DNA of 64,000 bases from Bigelowiella natans CCMP2755 (Eukaryota; Cercozoa; Chlorarachniophyceae), in NCBI GenBank assembly GCA_000320545.1, contig ADNK01002519.1:254430-318429 (forward strand), written 5' to 3'. The position numbers were made by a program, and so were the translations under genes. Within the stretch, counting starts at the first letter, position 1. The number at the start of each line of letters is the position of its first letter. The notes under the pieces are model-generated. The model worked only from the letters and a program-made list of their open reading frames with translations, was not told the DNA's origin and ran no database searches. Shown in pieces: positions 11,854-21,474 of this stretch.

Positions 11854-13548
11854 GTTGCTTTAAAGGAGAGAGAGAGGATACACGGAATCTATCACCGCAC
11901 GAATACAAAACACATTAAATATCTTCCAAATTGTAGTTTTGTTATGTTTACATACTTGTACGTGTACACACCATGTTTATTTAAGAAATGTATAAAATTG
12001 CAGTCCAAATCGGCAATTTCGGCACGGGCTCCTGAATACAATGGCGACAATTTATGAACGGTAGGAGGAATGCTATACTACATAATGATCGCAATCCCTT
12101 CATTCAAGGACATCAATACTTTACTGATAATGTAGGAACTTCCCATGTAATTCTTTGCTTCAAGCTTTCTGTTGTGTCTCTGTTGTCTGTAGCGCGATCT
12201 GCATAACAACATTTTCAACGATGCTTTTGGCCTACATAGAACCTAAATTGAAACCTTCTTTCTCCTCATATATATCAGAGAAGGGATTGCAAGAGGGTTT
12301 TATTCAGGAGTCATTCCAACGGTAAGTACAGCATTTCATTACGACATGTTATAACTCGCGCTACTCGCATTCACAGACAAATACAAGGCGGTTAGCGCTA
12401 CGACACGATCTAATAGGATTTATCGATGTTCGTAGCAGCTTTTATTTATTTTATGTTTAATCTCTATATCCTTCTTTCTTCAGATCATGAAGGCAGCTGT
12501 AAACAACTGCATTCGATTCGTGGTTACTATATACTTGAATAACTTGACGAAAACAAACATTCTCAATAGGACAAATGATAAAACCGACTATCCCCTGCAT
12601 ATCCCCCCCCCCCCCGGCCTCTTTGGTTTTGTGATATTGTGATACAGACCTATGAACAATTCTGCGCTATCACGAGCTCTCTTCGTCGGTAGTCTTATTG
12701 CTATCCTAACATCATTTCCCTAAGAATCAGCGCATCTGAAGTGAATGACGTACATCGATGTTCAGGGAAGAAGAGATAACAGTGTCCACAAGTCTCTTTG
12801 CAGGCTCCATGGCCGGGCTGATATCGGTGCGGAAACGGGAACTTTAATATACTAAATAGTGCGAGAAGAATACTGCTAATAATGCAAGAGATTGTTTCAT
12901 ATGATATATCGGTCAGGCGTTGGTGACGCAGCCCATCGACACAGTCAAAACGAATATGCAGGTTAGTATTTCTCTCAAGGAAGAAGAAAAAGGAGGAGGA
13001 GGAGGAGGAGGAGGAGGAGATGATGATAATAAAAAATAGGACAAAGAACATGAGTGTATAAAGCGTCTTCGTTTCCTTCAATACTGTAGCTAGATGCCTG
13101 AACAACTATTTGAACAACTCTAGTCGTTAAGTGCCAGCAAGCACCGTCGAAGCCTCTTCGGCTGTGCAAAGGTGAATCATCATTGGGAGCCAAGTTTTTT
13201 TCAAGCAATAATATTAATGATACATTGATCTTCAGTATACAATCAAACGTGTGGGGCTGCCATGGTTGATCTTGTTGTTACTGTTGTTATTACGTCATCT
13301 CCTTCTCGTGCAGGAGGTGTACCTTAATGGTGGGCTAACTGGCTTTTACCGAGGAATCGGGGCTCGTCTGGTGCGAGTGTGCTCCGAACAAGTAAGAGTG
13401 TTCATTCTCTGTGTGCTCTCTATTTGATTTAAGCTGAAAGACAGAAGAGGTTAACGCGTAGACGCGATGCATGTTACAGGCGATACTATTCACTCTGTTT
13501 TATCGATTTGGTCGATGGCTAGATCAGACTCTTACTTGGAAGGAGTAG
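9846..13548 (+). CDS. Mitochondrial tricarboxylate carrier, SLC25A1-like
   Basis: Inner-membrane carrier expected to exchange citrate or related acids. Exons: 9846-10082 (least certain), 10269-10393, 10555-10630, 10719-10750, 10848-10896, 11210-11278, 11473-11515, 11731-11782, 12004-12060, 12279-12321, 12484-12625, 12804-12826, 12917-12961, 13124-13171, 13314-13391, 13480-13548 (TAG). All phases agree. Three tandem repeats are visible. Repeat 1 has YPFEYSK then ALYEGLSPW and AAIKFSTYE. Repeat 2 has GGVAGAVEF, TPMQNISIKVLHD, GFYSGVIPT and NNCIRF. Repeat 3 has GSMAGLIS, TQPIDTVKTNMQ, GFYRGIGARLVRV and ends in LDQTLTWKE. The alternation with human SLC25A1 landmarks is close. Repeat 2 lacks the usual Px(D/E)xx(K/R) spacing. 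The 23-base exon 12804-12826 is a microexon. The first exon supplies an N-terminal extension of unclear role. Confidence 0.88.
11360..11452. repeat. (AC)n and (TA)n microsatellites
   Basis: AC repeats (about 11360-11394) followed by TA-rich repeats (about 11401-11447) in the carrier intron just before exon 11473. Confidence 0.9.
11818..11852. repeat. (CTG)n trinucleotide repeat
   Basis: About eleven CTG units in the carrier intron between exons 11731-11782 and 12004-12060. Confidence 0.95.
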
Positions 13549-14250
13549 AGCTGTAGATACGTGGTCCCTATAACTTTCGGACAGATTGTGCACCTACTAC
13601 ACACACACACACACACACGCTACAGCGTGAGGGTCCTCATAGAATTTTTGTTGTGAATTAGTTTTCTTTAATTTATACCTGAACGGTAACAACGACAGTA
13701 ATTAGGGGAGTCATCTGGAAATGAAATAAACATTTGATGTACATGCATACGTTATTGATCAAGACGTATCAGCGATAGCTTGGAGGTCGCTGCAACACCA
13801 AAATGTTCATGTCTACATTTGGGACGTAACGTACGTTTCGACATCATTTATGTGCAGGCTGCATGAGCATGCTGAGGCATCAGCATAGATGTTGAACATG
13901 CAACAAGACATGGCTGAGGGCAGAAATGTGACGCCACGTGGTTTGCTACGTACATACTGTCGTCGAAATGTGGGAGAAATGCAATGAGACATTTATACTA
14001 CATCTCAACATATTTGTTCAAGGAGCATCGCGCACATGCACGAGCAGTGCGCTCCACACGTTATATTCCGCATGCTCTCACATCATATATACACAGTGAT
14101 TTGTGTATTCATTCGAATGTTGCATAATTGAAATGACATGCATCGTAACTAAGTAATAGCAGCAGATGCATACTCAACATTATGTTTAAACACAACCACG
14201 CGAGTCCATTCCTATTGCTGATGGATAGTATCGTCTCTCATCGTCGAAAG
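13549..14250. other. Palindrome-rich spacer between converging genes
   Basis: No gene seen. From about 13735 to 14110 the sequence is dense in CATGC, GTACG, ACGT and TGCATG words, including GCCACGTGG, GCATGAGCATGC and CGTAACGTACG. Similar spacers recur at other 3' junctions in this window. Confidence 0.55.
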
Positions 14251-15723
14251 CTACGAAGCAAAGTAATCTATGATACTGCCAAAGAGCAAGACAGTGCAGA
14301 TGTTTCTCATCTCATGGCCCCTTTGAACAAAATTGAGGACTAAAGAAAGCAAAGCGAGGGGTATCCGAACGTTTGAGAGAACGGGGAGAGCAGCCATCGT
14401 GCAGACTATCATAAGAAGCTGTTGCATCCCAAGCATATGTGTTTGAGACAATCTCTTGCGTTTGACGAGAGTTTGCAGGAAAAATTCCATCACATACGCA
14501 GTGTTCAATCCAAGCCAGTACCACTGAGAACAAAAGGGGAGAGTGGTGAGTACTATGCACCATTCGAGAGCATTGGCAAACTCCAGTTTATGATTTTCAT
14601 ATAAAATAAAGCTAATAACACCTTGAAATACTCCTGTGTAGCCAAACTTCGCACACCGACAATCCAATCTTTAAGGGCAATGCTAACGTTGAGGCCGTGC
14701 AGGAGGAAATGCTTGTAAAAAATGTACTGATATTTCTTGAGTCTAAAATACAATTACGCTGTCAGTTTTACGATTATAGCGTGTATATACGAGTTGTTTT
14801 GATATTACACAAGTAACAACAAAAAAATAATATGACCTATATAAGTGTGGGATTATCCAGTCTAGTGCACCAGCAGCGGCATTTGACGGTTTTTTGGCGG
14901 AAAGCTTTGCATAATTGTCCGAGAATCGATTGACAGGGAAATACGATCTCACCAACCATGGCAACGTGACGAGCAATGCAATGCTGATACGAGCTGCCTT
15001 CCCACTGATAGAAGGAGACATTGTCGAAACGCAGTTTTGAATCACCTCTGGAACAAGATGGATGTAGATAATCTGTGCAAGATTTAGTCCCTGTGGATGT
15101 AATAGAGAGGATGTTATCATTACCACAACAACGTTGGAGAAGTGTAGAATTTCTATCTAGTTATTATATCTTCAACCTGATAGAACGAGTGCTCAATCAT
15201 CTCGTCGTAAGTGACAGTAGCGTCCTCATCCAACGTGCCTGATGCCTCGTTCGTAACCCGTCTGTGGTGCTACGGGAGTAGGCCACGAAAACATCGCGCA
15301 AGTGCATATTTGTCGTCAAAAGATGGAAGTTCAAATAGAGAGGTAGCAGAAGAACAAACGTTTCAAAAAATTATAAGCAACAGCAAGCACAGCTGCACCA
15401 ACCGGAAATCCCCATGCGGCGCTTAAAGTTAGAAAGATCCCGGTGACGCCGAGCAGAACGTCAAATATGAAGCGTGGAAGAATATTTGAGTGTAGGTCTG
15501 CAAACCCGAACAGAAGTAACGCGAGATATATGGCACCTAGAACACGATGAGCACGCGCAAAGCGGGGCAGGAAAAGTCGGTAGGCCTGCAGAGCCAACAC
15601 TGAGAGGTCGGTGAAGAAAATGGTGAAGCCTATGGAAAGAAGCAGCGAGACGAGAGGCCAATAATGTTCGAAGAACCAGGAGATAGAAAGCGATGAGCCA
15701 GCTCCAGCGCCGAAGGGCGCCAT
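14251..15723 (-). CDS. Multi-pass membrane protein of unknown family
   Basis: I do not recognise the family. The start is ATG at 15723 after a spacer. Exons on the minus strand: 15723 down to about 15345-15410 (donor not settled), 15269-15177, 15090-14837, 14742-14622, 14523-14251 (TAG); the last four join in phase. The product would be about 370 residues with roughly eight to ten hydrophobic segments. A polar acidic loop in exon 2 holds DEDATVTYDEMIEHSF. Conserved-looking motifs include GLNLAQIIYIHLVPE, ALDWIIPHLYR, WYWLGLNTAYVMEFF and FVQRGHEMR. Two of the hydrophobic stretches lie in exon 1 and are typical endomembrane-protein helices. Function cannot be inferred. Confidence 0.7.
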
Positions 15724-16081
15724 GATTCCTTCGGAACTCCTCAGGTTCCCAACAAGCAGCCCTGCTCCCGATTTGCCCTTCTGACACGTGACCTGATGAG
15801 TTCCTGCTATTCTCTCACATTTAATAGTAACGTCAGCTTATTTTGGTTGTCGCCCATGTAATTCGCCCCACTTCCACCATGTAAAAGTGGTTGGTATCTT
15901 CAAACAAATAGTAGTACGAACTGCCTCGTCCTTGCAGCCGTTGCTTTGACACATCTTCTTTCCTTCTTTTTTTAACTCTTTACATCTCCCAGCAGTTAGT
16001 AGTAGACTAGAAGATTCGTAGTTCTTCTGGCACATTTCGTCTGATCATCAATGCAAATTTCAGCCGTTCCCAAGCTAGCAC
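15724..16081. other. Spacer before the retroelement
   Basis: No supported gene. A 65-codon minus-strand frame with an ATG (16035-15838) has no recognisable motif. The end of the stretch repeats AGCTAGCA words next to the insertion site. Confidence 0.45.
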
Positions 16082-16093
16082 AAGCTAGCAAGC
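16082..16093. repeat. Left flanking direct repeat of the retroelement
   Basis: The twelve bases AAGCTAGCAAGC end exactly at the left LTR and recur directly after the right LTR (20760-20771). The target-site duplication may be these 12 bases or only the terminal AAGC, because the repeat begins and ends with the same four bases. Confidence 0.7.
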
Positions 16094-16419
16094 TGTTGCG
16101 CGTAAGGTGTTCACAGGCCGAGGCGCTACGTGCACAAGTAGGCAGGGGGGGGGAAAGGCACGTTTGCTTCCTTTTGAAGAGTTGTGTTTATTTTTATTAA
16201 AGATTATATTTTTATTAAATCGTGCACTGCGTAATCATTCGCGAAGCTTTCGCGAATGCCGCCGCACGTGGGGCAGCACACTTCCGGTGTGCTGCCATGA
16301 GTCCCGCCGGAACCCACGTGCCTATGCTGTATTAATATCTACGTTATCTATATTCTATATCCGCGACAACCCCTTTGTTGTCGCACGTGACTTGTGCCCG
16401 CGTAGTGGTACGCGCTACA
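16094..16419 (-). repeat. 3' LTR (left copy)
   Basis: 326 bases, identical by eye to 20434-20759. It contains three perfect-stem hairpins (16237-16257, 16272-16296, 16363-16384) and three CACGTG hexamers (16265, 16315, 16384). Confidence 0.95.
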
Positions 16420-16430
16420 CCTCCCCCAAG
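16420..16430 (-). other. Polypurine tract
   Basis: On the minus strand this reads CTTGGGGGAGG and touches the 3' LTR, as expected for the primer of plus-strand DNA synthesis. Confidence 0.75.
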
Positions 16431-16641
16431 TCACGTTGCTCCTTCCTTCCTTCCTTATTCCCTTAGACCTTCATCGCTTTCGGAACTTCACCAACCACCA
16501 GGTAATAGATTCCTTGATTTTCTTAGATGCACGGCTCTTGCTGGACTCCTTGGTGGCGACGCCTGCCGCCTTCAAGCTGGAGCACCTGCAGCCACGCACC
16601 CAGGACCTTATACCAGTGCTCAAAGGGTAAGTCGGGAACAG
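16431..16641 (-). other. Retroelement 3' internal remnant
   Basis: About 210 bases between the Gag-Pol stop and the polypurine tract. The same frame is open again for some fifty codons beyond the stop, with basic residues and a WW pair, and may be leftover integrase C-terminus. No catalytic DDE core is present. Confidence 0.4.
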
Positions 16642-19600
16642 CTAGGTAGAGTAGCTGATATTTTTCTCTCCTACGTGTGCAGGTCCATGGGCGGTAAAGA
16701 GAAGGGCTCCCCTGGTCCGCCGTGGCACGTAGGTACGCCTAACATTATTAGTGTATACATATATCCTATCACTAAGTACCTCATGCTTGTGTTTGTATTT
16801 ATCCAGGTGTTCTTGAAGGTGCTGGAGCTCCTCTGGCTCAGGCAGGAAGTCGCCGTCCTCGAAGGTAATCGCGTTAACCATAGGGGTGACCTGGGTAGGG
16901 ACTTTCTTTTCGAACAGCCTGCTGAAATAGTCAGCAAGCTGCTTGTCTCCTGGTGCGTAGACCACTGTCCTCTTGTCCCTAAACTCTTCCGTGTCCGCCC
17001 TCATAGCTGCATACTCATCGTTAGGCGCTTCGAGCTTGCGGTCGATGCCTAGGAGGGGCTTGTGGTCAGTCATTAAGGTGAAGCTGGGCACCGACAGCAG
17101 GTAGTATCTTAGTTTCCTCTGCGCCTCAGTCATGGCTTTATACTCTCCTTTTGTAGGGCTGTACTTGGCCTCAGCTGCTGTGCAGGCCCTGCCCCACACC
17201 CGTATGATCTGCTGGTCTTGGGTAAGTACAGCAGCCATACCTAGCTTAGACCAGTCTGTCCATAGGGTAGCTGGTCTAGTAGTGTCTAGCTTAGCATTCA
17301 ATAGGGTGTTGCTGCATAACTTTATTAGGTTATCGAAGTGGGCATCAAGGCCAGCCTTGGCCCACACCTTAGCGAAGCTGAGGCCTACAGAGTTCTCCTT
17401 CCGGTAAGCAGTAGTAAAAGCAGCTGCAGTCCTAGCGTAGGTAGGGGAGAACCTACGTAGTATCCAAGCTGCAGTCTGCAAGAATGACTTTAACTCCTTT
17501 GCATTCTTAGGTTTAGGGGCTTGCTGTAGTGCTGCTACTTTCTCGGGGTTTGGGGTGATGCGGCCTTGCTCCAGGTAATATCCACACCACTTGATTCTTG
17601 TAGCTAGGAATGTACACTTCTGCAGTCTAATAGTAAAACCGAAGTGTGCAAACCTAATAAATATATTTTCCAGGAGGAAGATCTGAGCGACGACTGTGTT
17701 GGTACATATTATGTCATCATCCACATACACAAACACAAACACCCACAACACAGACGCCATCCCATCATGTGTGTATGCCCTGTAGTTCTGACTACTGAAC
17801 GCATCCCCTGATATGCTTAGGCCGTAAGGGAATACGACGAAGTGCCACTTCCTGTGCCTGCTGGAGAACGCGGTAATGGGGCGGGAGGTTTTGTGGATGG
17901 GTGTCTGCATGTATGATTCATTTTTATCTAGGGAAGAGTAGTATTTGTATCCTATGACGTGTTCAATAACGTCATCTATCCTTGGTGTAGGTGTCTGGAT
18001 CCTCTTTATTACTCGGTTGTGGCGGATGAAGTTGTGCGCCAGGCGGAAGAAAGGGTAAGTAGGTTTCTTAGCTAGCACATGTCTCACGTTCCATGGTGAG
18101 TTGCTTGGCTCTATCTTCCCTTCCTTTGCCCATTCATTGATCTGCCACTCTATCTTTTCCCAGTCCGCTTCCGGTCGCCTATGTTCTGGGTCATTGATGA
18201 TGCACTCTTCGTATCCCTTCTTTAGCTCGATCTTTACTGGGGTAAGCTTGCTGGAGGGCTTCGTCGTCGGCTTGGTGATGTCAGAGTACTTCTCGTTTAA
18301 TATTTTATTAATGTACTTTTTGCCTTTGTCGATATCCCAATCATCAGCTGGGGGGGTCTTGTCCAGTAGCTCCGTTATCTGTCGGATGGTCTTGCCGGGG
18401 TTCTTCTTCCGTAGCTCGGTAGGTGTAGGTAGCTTGTTGTCCGCTAGGTCCATAAACTCTAACGCATTAACGCTTGACTCAGAGGTCCACTCGTCAAGCC
18501 GTATCATGTTCTGGCTGATGGTCCTGCCTGACTTCTTTGGCAACTTAGCAAAGTATATCTTGTGATTGTAGAATGATATGATCCCCCCTAATTTTTCTAG
18601 GGCATCCTGTCCGAGGAGTAGTTCCATGGATAAAGTCATGGCTACTCGGGTCTTGATTTGGGTCTCCGCGTCGCTGCCAGGTATCTGTAGCTTTAGCATT
18701 AGCTCACCGACGGTCTTCATGGAAGAGCTTCCGTCTGCTTGAGCATATTTACGTTCTTTCTTAGTCACTTGATCCAATAGTCCTAACCTTCTTACTGTGC
18801 TTAGGCTTATGAAGGACTTCGGCATGCTGCCACTATCCCAAAGGGCAGGTAGTTTCTTGTAGTCTCCGTAGCTGTCTTTAACTTTAACCTTGGTCATAGC
18901 AACTTTGATAGTCCTGTTAGCGTCTTCGTCATTAATGTTGCATACTCCTAAGTTCTTTATGTCGTCTAGGGTCATGGGCTTGTCTTGGTCCTGCGTTGCT
19001 GGTACTGCTGTCTTCGTCGGCGCCTGCTTAAGGTGATCTAATATTCCGTTTATCTGCTGCTGTATAGCATTGATACTGTTCTGCTTTTTGTTCTTATATT
19101 TATTGTTCTTCCCGTTGTTGCTGCCTTGCCATTTGCTGTTGTTATATCCTTGTCCTCTGCCTTTCTTTCTCTTTAACTTCTCGTAGTGTTCGTTGAGCTG
19201 CCTGATCGTCATCCTGGGTCGTCCTTCTTTCCTGTCTCTGCAGTCTTTAGCGGTGTGTTTCCCTTTACGTGAGCAGTATCCGCAACGTCGGTTACCTTCC
19301 CTGTCCTTGTACCAGTCTCGCTGCGGCTTAATAGCGTTAATGTTTCCTATGCCAGGTACCTTAGGGCTGGTAAACTTGCGGTCCTGCTCCTGCTCGCGTA
19401 GGGATATAGCCTGCACTGCTGCCTCCATCGTGGTGTAGCCTTTCTCCGTAACGTAAGTGGATTCCTTTATCTTTAACTTGAACTCTTCAAACCTTGCCTG
19501 ATCATCACCTGTGTTGTAATTAAAATCATGTAGTTCGTCGATCATATCCTGGAAGCGCGTGGCAAAGTCTCTAACAGGTTCTCTCTCATGCTGCATCATT

Positions 19601-20391
19601 GCTCTGTATTTTCTAATAGCCTGGGGTAGGGAGTTAGCATCCTGTTCATTTACAAAAGCCTTCATTATCGCCTCAACGTCTCGTAGCCCACTAACTGTAG
19701 TGTGTATTTTCTCTAGCTGCCTGATCCGGGTCCTGCCTGTCTCGTAAAGGTCCATGGCTTGCTTTATTATAGCTAGCCATTTGAGCTTGTCGTTTTCGGT
19801 GGGGTTAGGGGTAAAGTCGCAGAGTATACTCCTAGCGTTCTTCCACCACCTCCTTGCCTCACCTCTTTTCCCGTTGTATTTCGTTATCATAACCGGTGCT
19901 GTTTTAACAGACATGAACTGGGTGTTCCGCTGTACCGGCTGCTGCTGCTTGACGGTGCTCTGGGTCGTCCCCCGCGAGGCGCCCAGACCCCCGTCGTTCC
20001 TAAACAAAGCTGCCCACTCTGGAGGTAAGTCTGCTTCGTAATCCATGATGTCCTGCATGATAGCTGCCCAAACATCATGTGTCTGATACTTGTATTCTAT
20101 CGATACTTTCAGTTTGGCGTAGTTGCTCGCCCTGGGTCGCAAGGCTCGTAATGCCATTACGACCTTCTTGCTTTCGGCGGCCACGTCCTCGTCGTCCGCC
20201 TCGTAGAAGTTCTCCAGTGCCTCTGCTGCTGCATCTGCTTTCTTAATCCCGGGTGCTGGTCCCGGCGGTGCCTGTGGAGGTGTTCCTCCTCCTTCCTTAG
20301 CGTCCGTATCGCCCTTCCTTTCCTGTTTCTGCTCGTGCCCTTGCACGGCCTGCGAGCCAAAGTCCTGCTGTTCTTCTAGCTGCTGTGACAT
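16642..20391 (-). CDS. Gag-Pol polyprotein of LTR retrotransposon (integrase truncated)
   Basis: One 1,249-codon frame starting at ATG 20391, 18 bases after the putative primer site. Domains in order: Gag with a Gln/Glu-rich start; a zinc knuckle CGYCSRKGKHTAKDC, whose spacing is CX2CX5HX4C rather than the common CX2CX4HX4C; aspartic protease with LWDSGS; reverse transcriptase with YSSLDKNESYMQ (first Asp), FPYGLSISG and YVDD (catalytic pair); RNase H with LWTDWSKLGMAAVL and a later TDHKPLLG; then VPRRTRGALLFTAHGPAHVG, the start of an integrase HHCC finger. The frame stops nine codons later. Protease, reverse transcriptase and RNase H catalytic residues look intact. Open frames on the opposite strand are shadows. 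Confidence 0.93.
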   Translation of the reverse strand: MSQQLEEQQDFGSQAVQGHEQKQERKGDTDAKEGGGTPPQAPPGPAPGIKKADAAAEALENFYEADDEDVAAESKKVVMALRALRPRASNYAKLKVSIEYKYQTHDVWAAIMQDIMDYEADLPPEWAALFRNDGGLGASRGTTQSTVKQQQPVQRNTQFMSVKTAPVMITKYNGKRGEARRWWKNARSILCDFTPNPTENDKLKWLAIIKQAMDLYETGRTRIRQLEKIHTTVSGLRDVEAIMKAFVNEQDANSLPQAIRKYRAMMQHEREPVRDFATRFQDMIDELHDFNYNTGDDQARFEEFKLKIKESTYVTEKGYTTMEAAVQAISLREQEQDRKFTSPKVPGIGNINAIKPQRDWYKDREGNRRCGYCSRKGKHTAKDCRDRKEGRPRMTIRQLNEHYEKLKRKKGRGQGYNNSKWQGSNNGKNNKYKNKKQNSINAIQQQINGILDHLKQAPTKTAVPATQDQDKPMTLDDIKNLGVCNINDEDANRTIKVAMTKVKVKDSYGDYKKLPALWDSGSMPKSFISLSTVRRLGLLDQVTKKERKYAQADGSSSMKTVGELMLKLQIPGSDAETQIKTRVAMTLSMELLLGQDALEKLGGIISFYNHKIYFAKLPKKSGRTISQNMIRLDEWTSESSVNALEFMDLADNKLPTPTELRKKNPGKTIRQITELLDKTPPADDWDIDKGKKYINKILNEKYSDITKPTTKPSSKLTPVKIELKKGYEECIINDPEHRRPEADWEKIEWQINEWAKEGKIEPSNSPWNVRHVLAKKPTYPFFRLAHNFIRHNRVIKRIQTPTPRIDDVIEHVIGYKYYSSLDKNESYMQTPIHKTSRPITAFSSRHRKWHFVVFPYGLSISGDAFSSQNYRAYTHDGMASVLWVFVFVYVDDDIICTNTVVAQIFLLENIFIRFAHFGFTIRLQKCTFLATRIKWCGYYLEQGRITPNPEKVAALQQAPKPKNAKELKSFLQTAAWILRRFSPTYARTAAAFTTAYRKENSVGLSFAKVWAKAGLDAHFDNLIKLCSNTLLNAKLDTTRPATLWTDWSKLGMAAVLTQDQQIIRVWGRACTAAEAKYSPTKGEYKAMTEAQRKLRYYLLSVPSFTLMTDHKPLLGIDRKLEAPNDEYAAMRADTEEFRDKRTVVYAPGDKQLADYFSRLFEKKVPTQVTPMVNAITFEDGDFLPEPEELQHLQEHLDKYKHKHEVLSDRIYVYTNNVRRTYVPRRTRGALLFTAHGPAHVGEKNISYST

Positions 20392-20408
20392 TGTTAGTCA
20401 AATCGTTT

Positions 20409-20425
20409 CCCGTGTGTGGAAGCCA
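20409..20425 (-). other. Putative primer-binding site
   Basis: On the minus strand, eight bases inside the 5' LTR, TGGCTTCCACACACGGG begins with TGG as required to pair with a tRNA CCA end. The matching tRNA is not in the window. Confidence 0.5.
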
Positions 20426-20433
20426 AAAAAGGT

Positions 20434-20759
20434 TGTTGCGCGTAAGGTGTTCACAGGCCGAGGCGCTACGTGCACAAGTAGGCAGGGGGGGGGAAAGGCA
20501 CGTTTGCTTCCTTTTGAAGAGTTGTGTTTATTTTTATTAAAGATTATATTTTTATTAAATCGTGCACTGCGTAATCATTCGCGAAGCTTTCGCGAATGCC
20601 GCCGCACGTGGGGCAGCACACTTCCGGTGTGCTGCCATGAGTCCCGCCGGAACCCACGTGCCTATGCTGTATTAATATCTACGTTATCTATATTCTATAT
20701 CCGCGACAACCCCTTTGTTGTCGCACGTGACTTGTGCCCGCGTAGTGGTACGCGCTACA
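20434..20759 (-). repeat. 5' LTR (right copy)
   Basis: 326 bases, same sequence as 16094-16419, bounded by TG and CA. It should carry the element's promoter. Confidence 0.95.
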
Positions 20760-20771
20760 AAGCTAGCAAGC
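20760..20771. repeat. Right flanking direct repeat of the retroelement
   Basis: AAGCTAGCAAGC directly follows the right LTR, matching 16082-16093. Confidence 0.7.
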
Positions 20772-21474
20772 ATGCAAGGGTTCATGGCCAATGCAGGATG
20801 AATGTTCACACGTTTGTGCATGTTTGTTCAAGTACACGCTCAGCCACCATTGCGCGCCACTCGGTATGCACTCGCAGAGCCTCGAACGCGCAGCATAGAT
20901 GCGTGGATGTCGACATGACGTGACAATGACAAAGCTAGAAAGACTAAAGGTGCCCAAAAATGAAAGCCTACACGTACGCACGCATCACATGTGCAGTCAT
21001 GTTGCACATGAGCATGGTCATGCTGTTGCACGTCTAGACGTTGCGATGCACATGTCGACCGCATGCGTGCAAAAATGCATGTGTACATGCGTACTAATCC
21101 TAGAATCTACTAGTCTAGCTATGGGGACCATGTTTCATGCATCATTGAATTAGACAAATTCTACTCGTGTAATATTAATCATTTTTGCAAGGCGGAAGAC
21201 CGCGAAAACACTGTGCACAGATGTGGAGCGCACACATAGGCTATTTTGGAATTCAGCAAGTCTGGGTGACACTCGATATTCGGGACTATTAATTTCTCCG
21301 CTGCTCTTAAGCGGCTCTAAGGGTATTTTTTTGGTGACTAACAGAGTTTAATTCGAAGGGTTCCAGCTACTAGAAATCGGAAACGCTTCTTGAATCTTTT
21401 CGGAGTGCGATTTAACCAAATTAGTTATACGGCGTGAAAGTAACATACGACGACGACGACGACGATGAGGAGCT
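20772..21474. other. Palindrome-rich spacer downstream of striatin
   Basis: From about 20770 to 21110 it is packed with CATGC, TGCATG, CACATGTGCA and ACGTACGC words. No reading frame is convincing. The retroelement sits at the edge of this spacer. Confidence 0.55.

Larger units (their letters stand above)
16094..20759 (-). mobile_element. Ty3/gypsy-type LTR retrotransposon lacking most of integrase
   Basis: A 4,666-base element transcribed on the minus strand. Two 326-base LTRs beginning TG and ending CA (16094-16419 and 20434-20759) look identical by eye. A tRNA-like primer site and a purine tract sit where expected, and a single Gag-Pol frame fills the interior. Domain order protease, reverse transcriptase, RNase H, integrase start is that of Ty3/gypsy elements. 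The integrase is cut off within its N-terminal zinc-binding region, so the copy should depend on integrase supplied in trans. LTR identity implies recent insertion. Confidence 0.93.

Noticed and set aside
15838-16035. 65-codon minus-strand frame with an ATG near the retroelement
   Set aside because: Begins with ATG but has no motif, hydrophobic pattern or splice partners that support it.
16375-20078. Plus-strand frames inside the retroelement (up to 225 codons)
   Set aside because: Antisense shadows of Gag-Pol or of the LTR; no family features.
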